DNA from: Helicobacter_B zhangjianzhongii
Lineage (GTDB): Bacteria; Campylobacterota; Campylobacteria; Campylobacterales; Helicobacteraceae
Direction of reading: 5' to 3'
Length of the DNA: 64,000 bases
Assembly: GCF_030249855.1 (NCBI RefSeq)
Contig: NZ_JANURN010000003.1
Coordinates: forward strand, 62,001-126,000
Made by a program: the position numbers and the translations under genes
Shown: positions 17,826 to 27,464 of the stretch, piece by piece
Numbering within the stretch: position 1 is the stretch's first letter
How the letters are laid out: each line of letters begins with the position of its first letter
The notes under the pieces: model-generated
What the model saw: the letters and a program-made list of their open reading frames with translations, nothing else
The model's database searches: none
What the model was told of the DNA's origin: nothing

Positions 17826-19025
17826 ATGATGATGTTTTGCCTTTGTTATGTGCTTTTTTTGACCATTCCTAGCATTGTGATTGATATACTGCAAATCTAC
17901 CATATCAAAGCCTTTGCCAAGCGACAAGCCGTAATACTCCAGCCCAAAGACTATGTAGTCTCTGCTAGCTACTCTTTGGCAAACTTGCGCCTATCCATAA
18001 TTAGCCATATTTTTGAAGCACTGATTTTTATCGCGTGGGTGAGCTTTGGACTTGCGGCGTGGCAAGACTTTTTGGCAGAAGAAGCAGCCTTTGGCTTCAT
18101 CATCTTTGTGCTAGGATTTGTGCTGATTAACGCTCTCTTGCAGCTTCCTCTTAGCGCGTATAAGCAGCTGCGACTAGATAAACTCTATGGATTCTCGAAT
18201 GTAACTTGGCAGATCTTTTTCATCGATACACTAAAGAGCTTCGCGCTTATAGCAGTGTTTGGATTCTTAGTGCTATGGCTTTTGCTTATTGTGATGGATT
18301 ATGCGTATTGGTGGCTAGCGGGATTTGGCGTGGTATTTTTGCTTATGGTAGTGATCAATGCCCTATATCCCACGCTTATTGCACCTATTTTTAATACCTT
18401 CACACCGCTTAATAACCAAAACCTCCAAGACAAAATCCAAGAGCTTATGAGTAAAGCTGGCTTTAAGGCAAATGGGATTTTTGTGATGGATGCAAGTAGG
18501 CGAGATGGCAGGCTTAATGCGTATTTTGGTGGATTGGGGAGTGCGAAAAGAGTCGTGCTATTTGACACACTATTAGAAAAGGTAAGCTCTGAGGGCTTGC
18601 TTGCGATCTTAGCCCACGAGCTTGGGCATTTTAAGCACAAAGACATAATAGTCAATTTGCTGCTCTCTAGCGTGCTGCTCTTTGGGCTGTTTTTTGTCGC
18701 TGGGCATTTGCCTGCGGGGCTGTTTGATACATTGAGACTGCAAAACAACCACGCCACTTCACTGACGATTTTACTGCTGATCGCGCCTATTGTGTCCTTT
18801 TGGCTAATGCCGCTTATCGGCTATTTTAGCCGCAAGGCAGAATACCGCGCAGATGCTTATAGTGTCTCACTCACTAGCGCACACTGCCTAAAAGAAGCCC
18901 TAATCCGCCTTGTCAATGAGAACAAAACTTTCCCCCACTCCCACCCTGCTTATGTGTTTTTCCACTATACACATCCGCCGCTTTTAGATCGGCTAAAAGC
19001 CCTTGATATACCGCAAGCACATTGA
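17826..19025 (+). CDS. M48 (Ste24/CAAX-protease-like) membrane zinc metallopeptidase
   Basis: A 399-residue integral membrane peptidase. Transmembrane helices occupy the N-terminal half; the zinc motif HELGH is at about residues 264-268, followed by two more membrane spans and the third-ligand region RKAEYRADAYS. The N-terminal part resembles Ste24 (YGFSNVTWQIFFIDTLKS), and length favours the Ste24 group over HtpX, which is nearer 300 residues. Likely role: membrane protein quality control; the substrate is unknown. It is followed 9 nt later by prmC. Confidence 0.9.
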   Translation: MMMFCLCYVLFLTIPSIVIDILQIYHIKAFAKRQAVILQPKDYVVSASYSLANLRLSIISHIFEALIFIAWVSFGLAAWQDFLAEEAAFGFIIFVLGFVLINALLQLPLSAYKQLRLDKLYGFSNVTWQIFFIDTLKSFALIAVFGFLVLWLLLIVMDYAYWWLAGFGVVFLLMVVINALYPTLIAPIFNTFTPLNNQNLQDKIQELMSKAGFKANGIFVMDASRRDGRLNAYFGGLGSAKRVVLFDTLLEKVSSEGLLAILAHELGHFKHKDIIVNLLLSSVLLFGLFFVAGHLPAGLFDTLRLQNNHATSLTILLLIAPIVSFWLMPLIGYFSRKAEYRADAYSVSLTSAHCLKEALIRLVNENKTFPHSHPAYVFFHYTHPPLLDRLKALDIPQAH

Positions 19026-19034
19026 CCTAGCGCG

Positions 19035-19934
19035 ATGGATATAAACACAGCCCTACAACACGCGCTTGCTTGCTTGCGCCAAGCCCATCTAGCCACTTCT
19101 CAAGAAGCCCCCCACCAAGAAACAAACCACCAAGAAATCTGCCAAGCCCCCGCACCACGAGCAAGGCTAGAGGCTGAAATCTTGCTAGGCTTTGTGCTAG
19201 GCAAAGAGCGCGTATGGCTACACACACACGATAGGCAAAAGCTAGATTCTAGGGAGCAAGAGCGGTTTTTCTCTCTCATTGATCAAAGAGCCAAAGGCTG
19301 CCCGATAGAGTATTTGACGCATAGGGTGAGCTTTATGGATTTTGAAGTGTTTGTGGATCCTAGTGTGCTAATCCCTCGCCCAGAGAGTGAGATTTTGGTG
19401 CAAAAAGTATGCGAGACTCTAAGCCACGATCAAAGCCCACATTTAACGCTTATCGAAGTGGGCATAGGCTCTGGGGCACTTAGCATAGCCATAGCCCGTG
19501 CATTCCCAAAACTCTCTATCATCGCCACAGATATTAGCCAAGCAGCCTTGCACACCGCTGCGCGCAATATCGCGCATTTTGACTTACAAGAGCGCATTAT
19601 GCTTAGACATACTTCCTTGCTTGATGGCATAGATACTAGCTCCATCTCGCTAGTATTCTCAAACCCTCCCTATATCGCCACATCTTACCCCATAGCAAAA
19701 TCTCTTAGCTATGAGCCTAGTAGCGCGCTCTTTGGCGGCGAAAAAGGCAGTGAAATACTTGAGAGTCTAATCGCTAAGTGCAGCACACACAAAATCCCCT
19801 ACCTTGTGTGCGAAATGGGCTATGATCAAAAGCACCGCCTAGCACAAGTGCTAGAATCTAGCGGCTATGAAGCAGAGTTTTACACAGACTTAGCGGGGCT
19901 TGATCGTGGGTTTGTCGCTAGGCTTCAAAGCTAG
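19035..19934 (+). CDS. prmC: peptide chain release factor N5-glutamine methyltransferase
   Basis: A 299-residue SAM-dependent methyltransferase that methylates the GGQ glutamine of release factors. Visible features: the N-terminal helical domain, LIPRPESEIL (family signature), the SAM loop VGIGSGALSIAIA and the catalytic NPPY (FSNPPYIA). Length is a little over the family norm because of a polar N-terminal segment rich in Gln/Glu/Pro (EAPHQETNHQEICQAP). Close spacing to the M48 protease gene suggests co-transcription. Confidence 0.93.
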   Translation: MDINTALQHALACLRQAHLATSQEAPHQETNHQEICQAPAPRARLEAEILLGFVLGKERVWLHTHDRQKLDSREQERFFSLIDQRAKGCPIEYLTHRVSFMDFEVFVDPSVLIPRPESEILVQKVCETLSHDQSPHLTLIEVGIGSGALSIAIARAFPKLSIIATDISQAALHTAARNIAHFDLQERIMLRHTSLLDGIDTSSISLVFSNPPYIATSYPIAKSLSYEPSSALFGGEKGSEILESLIAKCSTHKIPYLVCEMGYDQKHRLAQVLESSGYEAEFYTDLAGLDRGFVARLQS

Positions 19935-19960
19935 CCCAAACACAAGAGATAAGCAAAGCC

Positions 19961-20419
19961 CTAAGGCTCAAGGCTTAGTGAAGGCACAAGTCGTATGCGG
20001 AATCCACTCTCCCCCACAAGCTCTATATACTCATCATTACCCTGCACGATAAATCGCCCATTAAAATTACGCGCAAAAATAGCTTCAAGATTGGATTCTA
20101 GGGCTTTAGCACACATCTTTTTACTCAAGCCCCCTGCCCCCACGACTAGCACCTTGCCTCCACCTTGCACTTGATATGGAGCAAAGAAGTTATTACACCC
20201 CACAATGCCACTTACCTGCGAGGAAGAAAAGAGCAAAAAGGCATTTTCTATCTCATAAGGCACAGCGATCTCATACTCGCCAAGCTGCATAAACTCTACT
20301 TCAAATCGCCCCACCTTGCCAAGTGTATAAGCACTCACACCAAGCAAGCTTTCACTAGCATTTAGCACGCTGCACATAAGCCCAAATAACAGCACCCAAA
20401 GCACTTTGCACACACGCAT
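19961..20419 (-). CDS. secreted META (HslJ-like) domain protein
   Basis: A 152-residue protein with a signal peptide (MRVCKVLWVLLFGLMCSVLNA). It carries a META-domain pattern: VSGIVGCNNFFAPYQV, then GGLSKKMCA, and a final VELVGE-like strand, matching the GCNxYxGxY and TxMAC signature of HslJ/META proteins. META proteins are periplasmic or outer-membrane-linked and are associated with stress or antibiotic tolerance; the exact function is not known. It lies next to a membrane protein gene (12 nt upstream) in a minus-strand run with htpG. Confidence 0.7.
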   Translation of the reverse strand: MRVCKVLWVLLFGLMCSVLNASESLLGVSAYTLGKVGRFEVEFMQLGEYEIAVPYEIENAFLLFSSSQVSGIVGCNNFFAPYQVQGGGKVLVVGAGGLSKKMCAKALESNLEAIFARNFNGRFIVQGNDEYIELVGESGFRIRLVPSLSLEP

Positions 20420-20431
20420 AATCTCTCCTTA

Positions 20432-21079
20432 TCAATACAGCACCAAGCTCTTGCTATCATAGCTATAAATCCCAAACACCACGACATATAGCACAAATAC
20501 AAAGCCTAGATTCTCCCACACCACACGCGGGATCTCCAAACGCTTGAAGTAATAAAACCCCCATTCAAACACCGCCAAAGCAAGAAATACCCACACGATT
20601 TTGCCCCCATACAGCGCAAAAAGCATCGCGTAATTTTCATTGCTAAGCAGAGCCAAAGCCTCTAGCACACTTGCGTGAAATCCGGGCACAAGATCGCTAG
20701 AGACTAAGCTAGGATAGGCACAAAGCAAATAGAGTAGCAATAGCAGCACATAATGCTGGAAAATCTTCAGCCTATCGCTAAGGATCAGCGCGAAAAATAG
20801 CACCAAAATCCCTATGAAATTCTCCGCATACAATGTAATAGCCCCAATAAAAGGCAAAAACACTAGATAAAAATACTGCAAAAAAGTGGATTCTAGCGCG
20901 GGGTCTAAAGTGGATTCTAGCGGAGAGCTAGCAGGCAAGGAGCGGGTATCAATCATCTCTAGCGCACTAGGTAGCAAGATAGCAAGCATAACAACATAGC
21001 CAAGAAACAGCATAAACATCTTGGCATTATAGCTACTAGAAAACGCGCTAGAGACAATCTGCTTGCAAAGCTTTATCAT
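20432..21079 (-). CDS. multi-pass membrane protein of unknown function
   Basis: A 215-residue protein with about five hydrophobic helices, and no family recognised. The first loop (about residues 45-70) holds two copies of the dispersed repeat, read as LESTLDPALESTF; nothing else in the protein resembles it, so the loop looks repeat-derived. It starts 9 nt after the htpG stop and ends 12 nt before the META protein, so the three genes are probably one transcript. The GFYYFKRLE end and lack of charged membrane residues give no transport or enzyme hint. Confidence 0.7.
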   Translation of the reverse strand: MIKLCKQIVSSAFSSSYNAKMFMLFLGYVVMLAILLPSALEMIDTRSLPASSPLESTLDPALESTFLQYFYLVFLPFIGAITLYAENFIGILVLFFALILSDRLKIFQHYVLLLLLYLLCAYPSLVSSDLVPGFHASVLEALALLSNENYAMLFALYGGKIVWVFLALAVFEWGFYYFKRLEIPRVVWENLGFVFVLYVVVFGIYSYDSKSLVLY

Positions 21080-21088
21080 AGGTTTTGG

Positions 21089-22957
21089 CTATTTCAAGCT
21101 CTCATCAATGAGTGCGTAGAGGCGTTGGCTAAAGTCTTTGGCACTATCAAGACTGCCAGATTCTAGGAGTCTAGCACTATCATAGAGCAAATGCGCGACT
21201 TCTTGCGCCTTGCTAGAATCCACTTTTATAAGCTTGCTAAAAATGCTGTGATTGACATTGATTTGCACGCTTTTTTTGCCCTTTGGCAGCTCCTGCCCCA
21301 TTTGACGCATAAGATTTACCATCATCGCATTTTGCTCCTCGCCCAAAAGCGCGATAGGCGAGCTTAGGCTAGCACTTAGCTCCACGCTAGCGATCTCTTC
21401 GCCCAGCGCATCTTTGAAAGCCTGCACGATAGGCGCAAATTTCTTGCTTGTCTCTTCATCGATTTTTTCTTCTCCAAGCTCTTGCAAAGCCTCTTTGCTT
21501 GTGGCGTCTTTTAGCGGGGTTTTGTCGTATTCTCCCACGCTTGGCATTACAAAGCCATCGACCTCATCGCTTAAAAGCAGCACATCAAAGCCAAGCTTTG
21601 TGTATTTCTCTAATAATGGCGAAGCTTTCAGCAGATCTTTATTCTCACCGATGATATAGTAGATACTTTTTTGCTCCTTTGGCATTGCTTGCTTATAGTC
21701 CTTTAGGCTAAGGTTTTCCGCCTTGCTGCTATCAAATCGCAAAAGCTCTAGAATCTTTTCTTTGTTTTCATAATCACTATATAGCCCCTCTTTTAGCACC
21801 CTGCCAAACTGCTCATAAAAGCCCTTGTATTTCTTGCTATCTTTGGAGAGCTTTTCTATCTCGCTTAAGATTTTCTTGGTGCTAGCGGATTTAATATTGG
21901 CTAGAATCTTATTTTGCTGCAAAATCTCGCGGCTCACATTAAGCGGGAGATCTTCACTATCAATCACCCCACGCACGAAGCGCAAATACTGCGGCAAAAG
22001 CTCCTTGTCATCATCAGTGATGAACACGCGCTTGACATAGAGCTTCACGCCAGAGCGATAATCCACGCGGTAGAGATCAAAGGGCGCGACAGAGGGGATA
22101 AAAAAGAGCGTGGTGTATTCTAAATTGCCCTCCACTTTTGTATGCACATAGCTTAGTGGCTCGCTATTATCGTGGGCAAAGCCTTTGTAAAACTCTTTAT
22201 AATCCTGCTCTTTTAGCTCATTTTTGGGGATTTTCCACAGGGCTTTGGCAGTGTTTAGCTGCTCGCATTTTTGCAGCACTTCATCATTTTTGCCCTCTTT
22301 TTTCTCCTCTTCTGTGGCGTATTTTGTCTCCTCATAGTGCAGAAAAATCGGGAATCCAATGTGATCGGAGTATTTTTTGATGATAGATTCTATCTCCCAG
22401 CGACTTGCAAAATGCTTCTCATCATCTTTCAAATATAGCGCGATCTCTGTGCCGTGCGTGTCTTTCTTGCATTCAGTGATTTCATACTCTCCACTGCCAT
22501 CACTCACCCAGCTAAATGCTTGCTCCTGCGCGGCTTTTTTGGTCGTTACCACTACCTTTTGTGCCACCATAAATGCCGAGTAAAATCCCACGCCAAATTG
22601 CCCGATAAGTGCGGAGTCTTTTTTCTTATCGCCGCTTAGGGCGTTTAGGAAACTTTTTGTGCCGGATTTTGCGATTGTGCCTAGATTGTCAATGAGCTCT
22701 TGCTCACTCATACCAATCCCAGAATCCACTATTTTTAGCACGCCCTTTTTCTCATCGAAGTGAATATCAATGCGCGGCTCAAAGGCGATATGCTTAAACC
22801 CATCATCGCTAATAGTGAGATAATTAAGCTTATCAAGCGCATCAGAAGCATTGCTTACAAGCTCGCGCAAGAAAATCTCTTTGTTTGAATAGAGTGAATG
22901 GATCATAAGATCTAGCAGCTGCTTAATTTCTGTTTGAAATGCCATTTTCTTTGCCAT
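21089..22957 (-). CDS. htpG: molecular chaperone HtpG (bacterial Hsp90)
   Basis: A 622-residue cytosolic ATP-dependent chaperone of usual length. The GHKL ATPase signature is clear: YSNKEIFLRELVSNASDALDK, DSGIGMS and GQFGVGFYSAFMV. The middle domain has the catalytic-arginine region (LPLNVSREILQQ), and the C-terminal dimerisation domain follows. Near the end, KLIKVDSSKAQE and LLESGSLDSAKD contain short versions of the dispersed KVDS/LES repeat. It is preceded by the 0.8 kb repeat-bearing gap toward gltA. Confidence 0.97.
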   Translation of the reverse strand: MAKKMAFQTEIKQLLDLMIHSLYSNKEIFLRELVSNASDALDKLNYLTISDDGFKHIAFEPRIDIHFDEKKGVLKIVDSGIGMSEQELIDNLGTIAKSGTKSFLNALSGDKKKDSALIGQFGVGFYSAFMVAQKVVVTTKKAAQEQAFSWVSDGSGEYEITECKKDTHGTEIALYLKDDEKHFASRWEIESIIKKYSDHIGFPIFLHYEETKYATEEEKKEGKNDEVLQKCEQLNTAKALWKIPKNELKEQDYKEFYKGFAHDNSEPLSYVHTKVEGNLEYTTLFFIPSVAPFDLYRVDYRSGVKLYVKRVFITDDDKELLPQYLRFVRGVIDSEDLPLNVSREILQQNKILANIKSASTKKILSEIEKLSKDSKKYKGFYEQFGRVLKEGLYSDYENKEKILELLRFDSSKAENLSLKDYKQAMPKEQKSIYYIIGENKDLLKASPLLEKYTKLGFDVLLLSDEVDGFVMPSVGEYDKTPLKDATSKEALQELGEEKIDEETSKKFAPIVQAFKDALGEEIASVELSASLSSPIALLGEEQNAMMVNLMRQMGQELPKGKKSVQINVNHSIFSKLIKVDSSKAQEVAHLLYDSARLLESGSLDSAKDFSQRLYALIDESLK

Positions 22958-23097
22958 TGTGTATCCTTTGTAAAAATTTTGGCAATTATAGCAGGGAATT
23001 GATAAATATGCAAAAACTTTATATGATAACTATAAATCTTAGTGAGCCTATCTAACATAGATTTTATGACACTTTACACTAAACTATCCTTGCACAA

Positions 23098-23760
23098 CCC
23101 CTACAAAAAGTGGATTCTAGCGGTGCGTTTGTGGAGTTGTGGGCGTGTGGGAACTTTGGGCAAAAGTGGATTCTAGTAGAGTGTGGGAGTGGAAGATATA
23201 GAGAGTGAGAAAAATAGAAAATAGATTGCCCTGCCGCCATTATCGGCTCACAATGACAGAAAAGGAGCTTTCACACCAGAATCCACTTTTTGCGATTATT
23301 GTGTTTTTAATGCTTATGGATTACTAAAGAAGCTGCGCGTTGCCACGCTCGTTTCACTCGCTCGCAAGTGAGAGAATTTATGCTTTATCCCTAGATCCTC
23401 GTTTTCTAAAGAAGCTGCGCGTTGCTTGCTTTGCGTTTTGTTAGCATTATTTCCAAAAGTGGATTCTAGGGATTGTGTGTTGTTTGTATGGATCGCCACG
23501 CCTTGCTGGCACAAGGCTCGTAATGACAGAAAAGGCGTTTTCACAAAGCCTGTTTTACTTCAAAAAGCTTGGTTTGCTTACAAAGCCTGCTTTACTGCCG
23601 CACGATTCTAAGAGTTGCGGTGGGGTCCTTGCGGGCTTTGGGGCAATTTGGGGGTGGGAGTTACCTAAGCGGTAATGACTACCCCCCAAATTGCCCCAAT
23701 CGCGTCAAATTGCTCGCCCAAGACTGAATCGCCTACCCCCTAGAATCCACCTTGAAAGGG
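23098..23760. repeat. intergenic mosaic repeat cluster between htpG and gltA
   Basis: The 22958-23774 gap has no credible gene; short open frames in it are repeat sequence. It holds several AAAAGTGGATTCTAG units, degenerate GTCATTGCGAGC-type palindromes (for example 23491-23527), two CTAAAGAAGCTGCGCGTTG blocks (about 23325 and 23404) and a variable-stem hairpin at the gltA end. About 420 nt (23314-23735) is related to 54825-55071, including a long near-identical block with the peptide-like CFTSKSLVC and KPALL. Confidence 0.85.
23604..23732. repeat. variable-stem hairpin element, copy C
   Basis: Shell GATTCTAAGAGTTGCGGTGG ... CCCAAGACTGAATC. The stem arms GGGGCAATTTGGGGG (from 23640) and CCCCCCAAATTGCCCC (to 23697) flank an inner hairpin GGAGTTACC / GGTAATGACT. 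The stem sequence differs from copies A, B and D, but pairs with itself. Confidence 0.78.
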
Positions 23761-23774
23761 TGGGCAGAGATCGG

Positions 23775-25058
23775 CTATTTGCCTAGATAAACTTGCCTTG
23801 GGCGAGTGATCCTAGCGCGAGTGTTTTTAGAATGCTCGATAAGCTGCGCACACCAGCCCGGCATTCTCCCTAGCACAAAAATCGGCGTGAAGAGCTGTGT
23901 AGGGATCTTTAGCGCAGTTAGGATAATACCGCTGTAAAAATCCACATTAGGGTAGAGATTGCGCGCTTGGAAGTAGTCATCTTGCAGGGCGACTTCTTCA
24001 AGCTTTTCGGCAATATCGCTTAGGCGGTGGTCCATTTTTATACCCTTTTTATCAAGCTCATTTTTAAGAGCTTTAATCGCCTTGGCGCGTGGGTCGTAGC
24101 TTTTATACACCCTATGCCCAAAGCCCATAAGCCTAAATGGATCATTCTTATCTTTTGCCTTCTCAACAAAGCGTGCGACATTTTTCACATCGCCGATCTC
24201 ATTAAGCTGGCACAGCACCGCTTCATTTGCCCCGCCGTGTGCTGGACCCCATAGGGCGTTGATCCCGGAAGCAAGGGCAGCATAAGGATGCACGCCTGTG
24301 GAAGCGACATTGCGCACGGTTGTAGTGGAGGCATTTTGCCCGTGATCGGCGTGGAGACTTAGGATTTTATCCAATGCTTCTACCTCAAGGGGCGTGATTT
24401 CTTGCTCGCCTTTTAGCGTGTGCTTAAGCCTGCCGTGCGGATAAGCGCGAAGCATATATAAGAAGTTTTCTACATAGCTTTTACTAATATCTGGCTCGAT
24501 AAATGGCGCGCCCACAGAGTTGCGATAGCAGAATGCTATCATTGTGGGGATTTTGGCGATGATCCTTCGTGCCATTGTTTGATAGTCATCTTCATCGTCC
24601 ATTTCTTTGTGATCATAGTAGAGTGTGGCTAGCACAGAAACAAGCGCAGAGAGCGTTGCCATAGGGTGCGCAGAATCTGGGAAAATACTAAAAATCCCCT
24701 TCAATCGCTCGTGCAAAAAGCTTCTATGGCGCAGCTCTAAGTCAAAATCTAGCGATTCTTGCGCATTTTTGGGTAGCTCATCGCTAATGAGTAGCTTACA
24801 AATATCGGTAAATTTGTATTTATCAACAAGCTCTTGGATCGGGATCCCCTTATAGAGTAGCTCGCCATCTTTGCCATTGACATAGCTAATTGTGGATTCA
24901 CAGCCTGCTGTGCTGCCATAGCCCGGATCATAGGCAAAAATCCCTGTCGTCTCAAAAAGCTTAGAAAAATTCACCGCCTTTGGACCTCTGGTGCATTCGA
25001 TGAGATCAAAATCCCAGCTTTGATTGGTTTCATTGTTGGTAAGAGTGATTGTCCCCAT
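23775..25058 (-). CDS. gltA: citrate synthase
   Basis: A type I citrate synthase of about 427 residues, condensing oxaloacetate and acetyl-CoA at entry to the citric acid cycle. The active-site pieces LHADHGQNAST, GALWGPAHGGANEAVL and MGFGHRVYKSYDPRA are intact. I chose ATG 25058 (MGTITLTNNE) over an in-frame upstream start because AAAGGA sits about 7 nt before it and the product then matches the family N-terminus. The upstream region to pseG is AT-rich with candidate promoter boxes; the downstream side is the repeat cluster. Confidence 0.97.
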   Translation of the reverse strand: MGTITLTNNETNQSWDFDLIECTRGPKAVNFSKLFETTGIFAYDPGYGSTAGCESTISYVNGKDGELLYKGIPIQELVDKYKFTDICKLLISDELPKNAQESLDFDLELRHRSFLHERLKGIFSIFPDSAHPMATLSALVSVLATLYYDHKEMDDEDDYQTMARRIIAKIPTMIAFCYRNSVGAPFIEPDISKSYVENFLYMLRAYPHGRLKHTLKGEQEITPLEVEALDKILSLHADHGQNASTTTVRNVASTGVHPYAALASGINALWGPAHGGANEAVLCQLNEIGDVKNVARFVEKAKDKNDPFRLMGFGHRVYKSYDPRAKAIKALKNELDKKGIKMDHRLSDIAEKLEEVALQDDYFQARNLYPNVDFYSGIILTALKIPTQLFTPIFVLGRMPGWCAQLIEHSKNTRARITRPRQVYLGK

Positions 25059-25129
25059 TGCGTGTCCTTTCAAATGTGATGTATAAATATTCTACACTAT
25101 TTTTTGTATTAGGTAAATGTTTTTTTTAC

Positions 25130-26317
25130 TTATTTGGGCTTGGTGGGGGCGTGCGATGTGGTGTGTAGTAATTGGGCTAGATGTCGCAAGGCTTGCGGCA
25201 GGGCAGATCCTAGTCTAAGCCCTGCTAGTGCGGTTTTTAGCTCTTGCAATCGCTTAGAATCCACTTTTGCGCCAGCCACTTTTGCATTAGAGCAGATACT
25301 TAGAAAATCTATGCCAAACTCCTTAGCTAGCTGATATAGCGCGTCTTTAGGGCTTAGGGCTTTTATAATCGCCCCCTTATCTGCAAAGTGCGCGATCTGG
25401 GCGCGTTGATTGGGGGCGGATTCTAGGATAATGCTAGGGATTTGCAGGGTAAGCAGCTCTAGCATACTCCCACCCCCTGCGCTAATGGCACAATCACACG
25501 CTTGTGCTAGAGAGAGAAACGCATCTGGGCTAAGGTCGCGATAGATAGTGATAGCTTCACTAAGCTCTGCTACAAGCGATGGGCAAAGTGTATGTGCATA
25601 GCCCCCACCTAGCACGATATGAAAATGCACAGAGCCTACTCTAGCCCCCAAGCAATCACGCAAGCCCTGCAAAAATGCCTGTGTCAAATCCCCAGAATCC
25701 ACCCCGCCAAAATTCACAAAAATATGCTTTGTTAATGGGATTGAAGCGTGCGATATTTGAGGCTTAATTTGCGCGTATTGCGGCACGATAGCAAACTCCT
25801 CCCCACACCAAAGATGATAAGGCTTAGGCGCAAAATATGTGCTAGCCTCTGGCGTGGGGTTTAGGATATAGCTTTGTGGTGGATACACATCGCGCAGTGT
25901 GTCATCTAGGCAGATAAGCGCGCTTGCTTGTCGCTTGATATGCGCATATACCTCCCTAGTAGCCATATAGCTATCGACTATGGCAAGCACGCTTTCTTTA
26001 GGCTTTTTTTCTCTAAGCACGCTTGATAGGGTATCTTCACAAAACCACTCGTGTGTAAAAAAGTGGATTCTAGCACCAAGATCGCTAGGCACAATCCTGC
26101 CAAACTCTGGGGTAAAATCACCGCGATTATGGAGTGCTATGTGAGCGACTTCTGGGATTTGCGCCAAGATCCTAGCAAGCTTTATACAGCGATACAAATG
26201 CCCTAAGCCTATCTCCTGCCCACTCTCGCACAATATCTCAACGCTAATGCCACGCGTTTGTGCTATCTCCTTGCTTGCTCTGCTACCACTCGCCCCCTTG
26301 CTTTTACTTATCATCAT
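25130..26317 (-). CDS. pseG: PseG, UDP-2,4-diacetamido-trideoxy-altropyranose hydrolase
   Basis: A GT-B-fold sugar nucleotide hydrolase that removes UDP in pseudaminic acid synthesis, the sugar used to glycosylate flagellin in Helicobacter and Campylobacter. Recognised by EILCESGQEIGLGHLYRC at the start of the first domain, FVNFGGVDSGDLT at the second, and the conserved SAGGGSMLELL site. At 395 residues it is longer than usual, with about 25 extra polar residues at the N-terminus and a KVDSKRLQE repeat-like piece near the C-terminus. It follows pldA on the minus strand with an 11-nt gap. No other pse gene is in the window. Confidence 0.88.
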   Translation of the reverse strand: MMISKSKGASGSRASKEIAQTRGISVEILCESGQEIGLGHLYRCIKLARILAQIPEVAHIALHNRGDFTPEFGRIVPSDLGARIHFFTHEWFCEDTLSSVLREKKPKESVLAIVDSYMATREVYAHIKRQASALICLDDTLRDVYPPQSYILNPTPEASTYFAPKPYHLWCGEEFAIVPQYAQIKPQISHASIPLTKHIFVNFGGVDSGDLTQAFLQGLRDCLGARVGSVHFHIVLGGGYAHTLCPSLVAELSEAITIYRDLSPDAFLSLAQACDCAISAGGGSMLELLTLQIPSIILESAPNQRAQIAHFADKGAIIKALSPKDALYQLAKEFGIDFLSICSNAKVAGAKVDSKRLQELKTALAGLRLGSALPQALRHLAQLLHTTSHAPTKPK

Positions 26318-26328
26318 AGAATCTAGCC

Positions 26329-27351
26329 TTAGAAGTTTAGCCGTAGCCCAGATCCCGCACGCGTTAGAGAGTAGTTAAACTCATACAAGCTATCCCCAAA
26401 GCCGTGTATCACTTGAAAATATATGCCCACGCGCTTGCTCAAGCGATAAGTATAGCCAAGCTCAAGCCGCCCCTTCCAGTCCCAATACTCCTTGCTAAAG
26501 TAGTTGTTAAAAATATTATTCACATAGAGTTCAAAAAGATGTCTTTTATACTCATACGACAATGCCATATCCCCAAAGCCGATATAAGAGGTGAGATTGT
26601 CATTATCCCCCATATCGCTGATCAAATGCTTGCCCACAGGCACCCACGCTCGAAGCGATAGCCCAAATCGCCCCCTTTGCCAATCAATCTGGGCGATAAA
26701 GCGATCAATAGACTTAGACCGCCGAAGCCAGCCCGGATCATCTTTGCTTAAGCCATCATTGCGAATATCTGCTTCTCCTACGACAAGATTATCCTTGCGC
26801 TCGCCATTGCTTAGGTGGATATAGCCTAGGCGCATTGTCGTGATATAGCCTCCTAAAAATGCTAGCTGCTTGGTGTAGTTAAACATAAAACTTGGGCTAA
26901 AGTTTATATCGCGCATAGGCTTAGAATCTTTGGCATTATAGATTTGAAACCAATGTGTTTGTGTATAAGCAAAGTCAAAATTACAATATTTGCACACAAG
27001 CTGCTCCAAAAACACCACGCGAAAGCTCACTTGAAACTTCATCTCCACGGGAATGTCATTCCTAGAATATGGCGGGCTAAAGCTGTAATATGCTGGCAAA
27101 ATATAAATAGGGAGATTATTTGCTAGCTGGATATATTTGGTCTTTGGATTTATGGGGGCGTTTTGCTCTGCTGGGGCTTGAAGCAAGAGATTGTTCTGCA
27201 AGGATTCTGGCAGGTCTTGATACAGCTGGCTTGATGGTGTAGCGGTGGTCGTGCGATCTTTTGTCGTGTGATCTTTTGCAGAGCTAGAGTCTGCTCGCAT
27301 AAGCAGCACACACATTTGCAGCACCCACACAACCACCAGCACCCTACGCAC
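26329..27351 (-). CDS. pldA: outer-membrane phospholipase A
   Basis: A 340-residue outer-membrane enzyme hydrolysing phospholipids in the outer leaflet. The signal peptide (MRRVLVVVWVLQMCVLLMRA) is followed by a Thr/Ser-rich linker and then beta strands with alternating hydrophobic residues. The catalytic signature HLSNG (His about 179, Ser about 181, Asn about 182) is present, and the C-terminal residue is Phe (LRLNF), as for barrel outer-membrane proteins. In H. pylori, PldA is a phase-variable virulence and acid-adaptation factor; no homopolymer tract is seen in this copy. Confidence 0.9.
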   Translation of the reverse strand: MRRVLVVVWVLQMCVLLMRADSSSAKDHTTKDRTTTATPSSQLYQDLPESLQNNLLLQAPAEQNAPINPKTKYIQLANNLPIYILPAYYSFSPPYSRNDIPVEMKFQVSFRVVFLEQLVCKYCNFDFAYTQTHWFQIYNAKDSKPMRDINFSPSFMFNYTKQLAFLGGYITTMRLGYIHLSNGERKDNLVVGEADIRNDGLSKDDPGWLRRSKSIDRFIAQIDWQRGRFGLSLRAWVPVGKHLISDMGDNDNLTSYIGFGDMALSYEYKRHLFELYVNNIFNNYFSKEYWDWKGRLELGYTYRLSKRVGIYFQVIHGFGDSLYEFNYSLTRAGSGLRLNF

Positions 27352-27464
27352 TTTTGCCCTTTAGCTTAAATCTAACAAAGCCTTGATTATAGTGTATTTT
27401 TACGCGCATTAGGCTAGAATCCGCCAAATCAAAGCTTCAAATCAAAGATTCAAATAGGGGTGCT

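Noticed and set aside
23098..23760. CRISPR-like array, given many short repeats
   Set aside because: The repeats are of several types, in both orientations, with irregular spacing and no constant spacer length; no cas gene is seen.
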